Shown: positions 6,824-10,242 of the stretch, one piece after another | How the letters are laid out: the number at the start of each line of letters is the position of its first letter | How positions within the stretch are numbered: position 1 is the stretch's first letter | Origin: Pseudonocardiales bacterium | Lineage (GTDB): Bacteria > Actinomycetota > Actinomycetes > Mycobacteriales > Pseudonocardiaceae | DNA: 10,242 nucleotides | Assembly: GCA_025465385.1 (NCBI GenBank) | Contig: JAODNG010000411.1 | Coordinates: 1-10,242 of the forward strand | Reading direction: 5' to 3' | Translations under genes and position numbers: made by a program | The notes under the pieces: generated by a model | What the model was told of the DNA's origin: nothing | Database searches by the model: none | Seen by the model: the letters and a program-made list of their open reading frames with translations, nothing else

Positions 6824-6889
6824 CCGCATTCAGCGGGCTCAGCGTGGCTACTGGGACGGTATTTACCCCGTTGAGCCCGCTCAATGCGG
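6824..6889 (-). terminator. Long inverted repeat after yebC, possible terminator or 3' structure
   Basis: Arms 6824-6841 and 6872-6889 are complementary over 18 positions with one mismatch (C6831 against C6882), enclosing a 30-base loop that can itself pair (ACGG 6856-6859 with CCGT 6868-6871). It starts 8 bases beyond the yebC stop. There is no T-run, so it is not a classical intrinsic terminator, though actinobacteria often use stems without a T tail. It could separate yebC transcription from the LexA-controlled ruvC promoter, or protect the 3' end of the pdxT-yebC message. Confidence 0.5.
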
Positions 6890-6897
6890 TCGATTCC

Positions 6898-7650
6898 TCA
6901 GCCGACCTCGGCGAGAACGTCATCGGAGACGTCGAAGTTGGCGTAGACATTCTGGACGTCGTCGCTGTCCTCCAGCGCGTCGATCAGCTTGAACACCTTG
7001 CGGGCGGTGTCGGCGTCCAGCGCAGTACTCGCCGAGGGCAGGAAGCTCGCGTCGGCTGAGTCGTAATCGATGCCGGCGTGCTGCAACGCCGTGCGCACCG
7101 CGATGAGGTCGGTCGCTTCCGACACGACCTCGAAGGACTCGCCCAGGTCATTGACCTCCTCGGCACCGGCATCGAGCACGGCGGCCAGCACGTCATCCTC
7201 GGAGATGCCGTTTTGCTGCGGGACGATCACAAGGCCTTTCCGGCTGAACAGAAACGACACTGACCCAGGATCGGCCATCGTGCCGCCGTTGCGGGTCATC
7301 GCGGTGCGGACCTCGGATGCGGCCCTGTTGCGGTTGTCGGTGAGGCACTCGATGAGAAGTGCAACCCCGCCGGGCCCGTATCCCTCATACATGATCGTTT
7401 GGTAATCAACGCCGCCGGCGTCGGCACCGGAGCCGCGCTTGACGGCCCGGTCGATATTGTCGGTGGGCACTGAAGTTCTGCGGGCCTTCTGGATCGCATC
7501 GAACAGCGTCGGGTTACCGTCCGGGTCACCACCACCGGTGCGCGCCGCCACCTCGATGTTCTTGATCAACTTAGCGAAGAGCTTGCCCCGCTTGGCGTCG
7601 ACCACGGCCTTCTTGTGCTTGGTGGTCGCCCATTTTGAATGGCCGCTCAT
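6898..7650 (-). CDS. yebC: YebC/PmpR family regulator or translation factor
   Basis: YebC/TACO1-family protein, 250 residues. Seen: the hallmark N-terminus MSGHSKWATTKHKKAVVDAKRGKLFAKL, basic helix-rich domain to about 75, NPTLFDAIQKARRTSVPTDNIDRAVKRGSG (46-75), YEGYGPGGVALLIECLTDNRNRAASEVR (88-115), GSVSFLFSRKG (128-138), and the acidic C-terminal domain ending in DDVQNVYANFDV. Family members were long described as DNA-binding regulators (PmpR type; in E. coli a YebC role tied to ruv gene surroundings); recent work assigns several of them to relieving ribosome stalls at proline runs. Which applies here cannot be told from sequence. ATG start; AGAGGAG lies about 11 bases upstream. It follows pdxT by 55 bases and probably shares its transcript. 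Confidence 0.95.
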   Translation of the reverse strand: MSGHSKWATTKHKKAVVDAKRGKLFAKLIKNIEVAARTGGGDPDGNPTLFDAIQKARRTSVPTDNIDRAVKRGSGADAGGVDYQTIMYEGYGPGGVALLIECLTDNRNRAASEVRTAMTRNGGTMADPGSVSFLFSRKGLVIVPQQNGISEDDVLAAVLDAGAEEVNDLGESFEVVSEATDLIAVRTALQHAGIDYDSADASFLPSASTALDADTARKVFKLIDALEDSDDVQNVYANFDVSDDVLAEVG

Positions 7651-7705
7651 ACCTGCCCATGCTCCTCTTGCTCGCGTGCCAGTCTCACCTGCATGCCCTT
7701 GCCTT

Positions 7706-8326
7706 TTACTTACACCCCACGGGACTTGTGACCATCTCGCAGAAGAGCTGGTGCACTCGCCGGTCGCCGGTCAGCTCGGGATGAAACGCGGTGGCCAGCA
7801 CGGAACCCTGCCGAATCGCCACAATCCTACCGGCGGCACTACCGGCCGCTGCCACCTCGGGCACCCTGGCCAACACCTCGACGTCGGAGCCGACCTGCTC
7901 GACCCACGGGGCGCGGATGAAGACCGCACGGACCGGACCGTTAAGTATACCCACAAAGTCGAGATCTGCCTCGAAGGAGTCAACCTGCCGACCGAAAGCG
8001 TTACGGCGCACCACCGCGTCCAGCACGGCGAGTTGCCGCTGGTCAGGCCTACCGTCAAGGATCTTCCGGCAGAGCAGGATCATCCCCGCGCACGAGCCAT
8101 AGGCCGGCATCCCCTCGGCGAGCCGGACACGTAGCGGTTCCATCAAATCAAAGGCGACCAGTAGCCGGCTCATCGTGGTGGACTCGCCGCCGGGCAGGAT
8201 CAGTGCGTCCACCTCAGCGAGCTCCTCGGCGCGCCGCACCAGCACACTATCCAACCCGCACTCCCGCACCGCCCGCAGATGCTCCCGCACATCGCCCTGC
8301 AACCCGAGCACACCCACAACCGTCAC
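7706..8326 (-). CDS. pdxT: Pyridoxal 5'-phosphate synthase glutaminase subunit PdxT
   Basis: PdxT, 206 residues, a class I glutamine amidotransferase that makes ammonia from glutamine and channels it to PdxS for vitamin B6 synthesis. Seen: VGVLGLQGDVREH (4-16), oxyanion-region LPGGESTTMSRL (44-55), nucleophile C79 in YGSCAGMILL (76-85), RRNAFGRQVDSFE (107-119), FIRAP (136-140), and the catalytic H182 and E184 in FHPEL (181-185). All catalytic residues are intact and the length is normal. The start is GTG; an in-frame TAG at 8336-8338 rules out anything further upstream. No Shine-Dalgarno sequence is visible, but TAGCCT stands exactly where a -10 box for a leaderless transcript starting on the GTG would be. 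Two palindromes lie just beyond. Confidence 0.97.
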   Translation of the reverse strand: MTVVGVLGLQGDVREHLRAVRECGLDSVLVRRAEELAEVDALILPGGESTTMSRLLVAFDLMEPLRVRLAEGMPAYGSCAGMILLCRKILDGRPDQRQLAVLDAVVRRNAFGRQVDSFEADLDFVGILNGPVRAVFIRAPWVEQVGSDVEVLARVPEVAAAGSAAGRIVAIRQGSVLATAFHPELTGDRRVHQLFCEMVTSPVGCK

Positions 8327-8332
8327 ACCACC

Positions 8333-8338
8333 AGGCTA
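8333..8338 (-). promoter_or_regulatory. Candidate -10 box for a leaderless pdxT transcript
   Basis: TAGCCT on the minus strand fits TANNNT and leaves 6 bases before the G of the pdxT GTG start, the spacing expected when transcription begins on the start codon itself. The missing ribosome site agrees with this. There is no good -35; the -20 to -33 region is occupied by the first of two palindromes. Confidence 0.5.
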
Positions 8339-8339
8339 G

Positions 8340-8365
8340 ACCGCCATTCGGAGCCGAATCGCGGT
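8340..8365. repeat. Palindrome copy 1 upstream of pdxT
   Basis: The core ATTCGGAGCCGAAT (8346-8359) is a perfect inverted repeat with 6-bp arms and a 2-base centre; outside it, ACCGC (8340-8344) pairs with GCGGT (8361-8365) after one C-C mismatch, giving 11 paired positions of 12. Positions 8343-8363 recur exactly at 8384-8404. It overlaps the presumed -35 region of pdxT, so it could be an operator; alternatively it is an RNA hairpin or a REP-like element. Confidence 0.7.
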
Positions 8366-8376
8366 GTGCGGGACGA

Positions 8377-8410
8377 CAGGATGGCCATTCGGAGCCGAAT
8401 CGCGATCCTG
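8377..8410. repeat. Palindrome copy 2 upstream of pdxT
   Basis: The same core ATTCGGAGCCGAAT (8387-8400), with different outer bases that still pair: CAGGAT (8377-8382) with ATCCTG (8405-8410), and GC with GC inside them, giving 14 paired positions of 16. Its centre is 41 bp from that of copy 1. A further small hairpin GCGG-AAAAG-CCGC (8410-8422) lies between it and the end of the PHP gene, so it might also mark the 3' end of the pdxS-PHP transcript. Confidence 0.7.
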
Positions 8411-8428
8411 CGGAAAAGCCGCCTGGGG

Positions 8429-9646
8429 TCAGGGTTGCAGGAACCAGGGGCTGGTGTACGCGACGGCATGGTTGTTGGCGGGGTGGTTAAGCGGGGCTTG
8501 CGCGTGGTCCAGGGTATCTGGGTCAGCTAGGCGGAGCACCGTCCAGTGGCCGTCCTCGACGCTCATCGGCACGGTGAAGCGGGCGACGCCGCCACAGTGG
8601 ATCTTGACGACGTCAGCCACCGCGGGCGCTGGCTCGTCCGGGCGTAGCACTTGTACCTCCAGCGTGCGGCCCGCCCACGACGGCCCGCAGTCGACGTCGA
8701 GGACGAACTCAACAGATCCCTGGCGATGCGGCAGCACGGAGCCCATTCGCACGCCACCGGCGGTGGCGTCCACCCGCAGCCCGGCGACCCGGGTGGCGAA
8801 GAACCGGCGGGCTCGCAATGCCTCCGCGACCCCGGCCCGGCTGTGCTCGGTCACCCACAGGCCGCCGCGTCCGGTGCCGGGCTGCAAACCCCAGTTGGCG
8901 GTGTGCTCGTCGCTGACTCCAAGCAGTCCGGTGCGCCAGCCGGCATTGAGGCAGGCCACCAAGGGCGAGCTGCCTCCGGCCGTGACGCCCTTGAAGAGGT
9001 AGTCGTCGCCGCGGTTGAACATCTCCAGGCTGACCATCTGCTCGGCGGCTGCAGCCACATAGCGGAAGCCGGCGAATCGGCCGTCTTCTCGGCCCGGGTG
9101 GTTGAAGCCGGCAAGCCCGGCGGCGCCGCGAATGCCGTTGCGCCCGCCATCCTGGATCAACCAGGCGTACAACTCAGCCATCCCTCGATGGGTCGCGACG
9201 TCGGTGAAGTCATCGGTGAACCAGGCGTTGACATGCCCCACTCTCGGATGCGACCACTCGAAGCCGCGAATCGCGGTGAACTCGCCGGGCCGATCATGGG
9301 CGTCGGCGAGCTCCGCGGTGCGCCGCCAGCCTGCCCGGTCCAATCCGATCCACGGCGTGCCGCCCAGACCGGTGCCCTCCACCGCCGCACCACGAATCGC
9401 GTGGTCGGTGAGCGCCGCGACGTCCAGCCCGGCGTCGCGCATCGAGGGGAACGCCGCCGCCGGGTCGCCGGCACCGTCGGAGAGCAATGTGTGATTGTGC
9501 AGGTCAGCATGCACCAGCACGGTCCCACGGGTGATCCGCGACAGCCGAGCGGCACCGCCCTCGGGTCCCGGGGTGCGCAGCCGCTCGCCCGCGGTCGCCG
9601 ACAGCAGCAACGCCTCGGCGTCGGCTGCGCCGTTGCCCGTGGTCAC
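8429..9646 (-). CDS. PHP-domain metallohydrolase (CehA/McbA-like)
   Basis: A 405-residue protein with a PHP (polymerase and histidinol phosphatase) domain, substrate unknown. Seen metal-ligand motifs: HADLHNHTLLSDG (46-58; H50, H52, D57), LTDH (79-82), FEWSHPRVGHVN (129-140), FNHPGRED (181-188), SLEMF (206-210) and SDEH (245-248), so a complete multi-metal phosphoesterase site is likely. Residues about 285-405 form a beta-rich C-terminal region ending VAYTSPWFLQP, as in CehA/McbA-type hydrolases. No signal peptide or membrane span; cytoplasmic. The GTG start shares GTGA with the pdxS stop, so it is translated together with pdxS. The same slot holds a thioesterase gene (tesB2) in M. tuberculosis. 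A role in handling a phosphorylated compound linked to B6 metabolism is conceivable but unsupported beyond the context. Confidence 0.88.
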   Translation of the reverse strand: MTTGNGAADAEALLLSATAGERLRTPGPEGGAARLSRITRGTVLVHADLHNHTLLSDGAGDPAAAFPSMRDAGLDVAALTDHAIRGAAVEGTGLGGTPWIGLDRAGWRRTAELADAHDRPGEFTAIRGFEWSHPRVGHVNAWFTDDFTDVATHRGMAELYAWLIQDGGRNGIRGAAGLAGFNHPGREDGRFAGFRYVAAAAEQMVSLEMFNRGDDYLFKGVTAGGSSPLVACLNAGWRTGLLGVSDEHTANWGLQPGTGRGGLWVTEHSRAGVAEALRARRFFATRVAGLRVDATAGGVRMGSVLPHRQGSVEFVLDVDCGPSWAGRTLEVQVLRPDEPAPAVADVVKIHCGGVARFTVPMSVEDGHWTVLRLADPDTLDHAQAPLNHPANNHAVAYTSPWFLQP

Positions 9647-10242
9647 CAGCCGCGCTGGGCCAGCCGCTGCCCGTCCGGCAGGTCGCTGAGGTTAATTCCC
9701 ACCATCGGCTCGCCCAACCCTCGGGACACCTTCGCCACCATCTCGGGGTCGTCGTGGAACGTGGTCGCCTTGACGATCGCTTCTGCTCGCTTGGCGGGGT
9801 CGCCCGATTTGAAGATGCCTGAGCCGACGAACAGTCCCTCGGCGCCAAGCTGCATCATCATCGCCGCGTCGGCAGGAGTCGCGATACCACCGGCGGTGAA
9901 CAACACCACCGGCAAGGAGCCGGCCGCGGCAACCTCGCGGACCAACTCCAGCGGAGCGGCTAGCTCCTTGGCCGCGGCCGGCAGCTCCTCGGGATGCATC
10001 GCGGCCAGTGAGCGGATCGCGGCCCGGATCGAGCGCATATGCCGGGTCGCTTCGACGACATTGCCGGTCCCGGCTTCGCCCTTGGACCGGATCATGGCGG
10101 CGCCTTCGGAAATCCGGCGCAGCGCCTCACCGAGATTGGTGGCGCCACACACGAAAGGCACCGTGAAGGCGAACTTGTCGATGTGGTGCGCCTCATCGGC
10201 CGGGGTCAGCACCTCGGACTCGTCGATGTAGTCCACCCCGAT
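9643..10242 (-). CDS. pdxS: Pyridoxal 5'-phosphate synthase subunit PdxS (5' part outside the window)
   Basis: The last 199 residues of PdxS, the (beta/alpha)8-barrel synthase that builds pyridoxal 5'-phosphate from ribose 5-phosphate, glyceraldehyde 3-phosphate and ammonia supplied by PdxT. The frame runs off the right edge, beginning IGVDYIDESEVLTPADE, so about 100 N-terminal residues, including the first catalytic lysine, are missing from view. Seen: VPFVCGATNLGEALRRI, MIRSKGEAGTGNVVEATRHMR with the second catalytic lysine (window residue 54), PVVLFTAGGIATPADAAMMMQLGAEGLFVGSGIFKS with the phosphate-binding glycine motifs, and the usual C-terminus AQRGW. The stop overlaps the start of the PHP gene by four bases. 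No damage visible. Confidence 0.98.
   Translation of the reverse strand: MGVDYIDESEVLTPADEAHHIDKFAFTVPFVCGATNLGEALRRISEGAAMIRSKGEAGTGNVVEATRHMRSIRAAIRSLAAMHPEELPAAAKELAAPLELVREVAAAGSLPVVLFTAGGIATPADAAMMMQLGAEGLFVGSGIFKSGDPAKRAEAIVKATTFHDDPEMVAKVSRGLGEPMVGINLSDLPDGQRLAQRGW

Noticed and set aside
8343..8404. Direct repeats as a minimal CRISPR array
   Set aside because: Only two 21-bp units with a 20-base spacer and no cas genes; the units are internally palindromic, which fits operators or REP-like hairpins better.
8651..10231. Plus-strand open frame of 526 codons opposite the PHP gene and pdxS
   Set aside because: It is antisense to two clearly recognised genes; the translation has no motif and is the usual by-product of G/C-rich third codon positions.

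Overview
The window looks like chromosomal core sequence from a high-GC actinomycete. The evidence is strong G/C at third codon positions, frequent GTG starts, 4-base GTGA gene overlaps, a LexA box of the mycobacterial/actinobacterial type, and the gene order pdxS / pdxT / yebC / ruvCAB / yajC-secD-secF, which is also the order in Mycobacterium tuberculosis apart from inserted genes. The variable slots differ from Mycobacterium: a PHP-domain hydrolase lies between pdxS and pdxT, and a VIT-type membrane gene lies between ruvB and yajC. A Pseudonocardiales-like organism is my best guess, but this is inference from memory of gene order.

Layout: nearly everything is transcribed right to left (minus strand). 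From the right edge: the 3' two-thirds of pdxS (9643-10242), a PHP/CehA-McbA-like metallohydrolase that overlaps it by 4 bases (8429-9646), an intergenic strip with two tandem palindromes (8327-8428), pdxT (7706-8326), yebC (6898-7650), a hairpin-rich gap carrying the ruvC promoter and SOS box (6745-6897), ruvC-ruvA-ruvB joined by GTGA overlaps (4530-6744), one plus-strand VIT-family membrane gene convergent with ruvB (about 3966-4526), a gene-free stretch of roughly 370-520 bases, yajC (3122-3448), a 175-base gap, then secD and secF (21-2946) with one base between them.

Functions: PdxS and PdxT form the two-subunit pyridoxal 5'-phosphate synthase; YebC is a conserved regulator/translation factor; RuvC, RuvA and RuvB are the Holliday-junction resolvase and branch-migration motor, here under a near-consensus LexA box; YajC, SecD and SecF are the accessory membrane complex of the Sec translocon. 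The VIT-type protein probably moves iron or manganese across the membrane and is unrelated to its neighbours.

Most of the window is well-known housekeeping sequence. The parts that deserve a second look are the PHP hydrolase translationally coupled to pdxS, the two covarying palindromes 41 bp apart just upstream of an apparently leaderless pdxT promoter, the compound hairpin between yebC and ruvC, and the uncertain start of the VIT gene. I saw no tRNA, rRNA, CRISPR array, insertion sequence or phage gene, and no evidence of a wholly new system.
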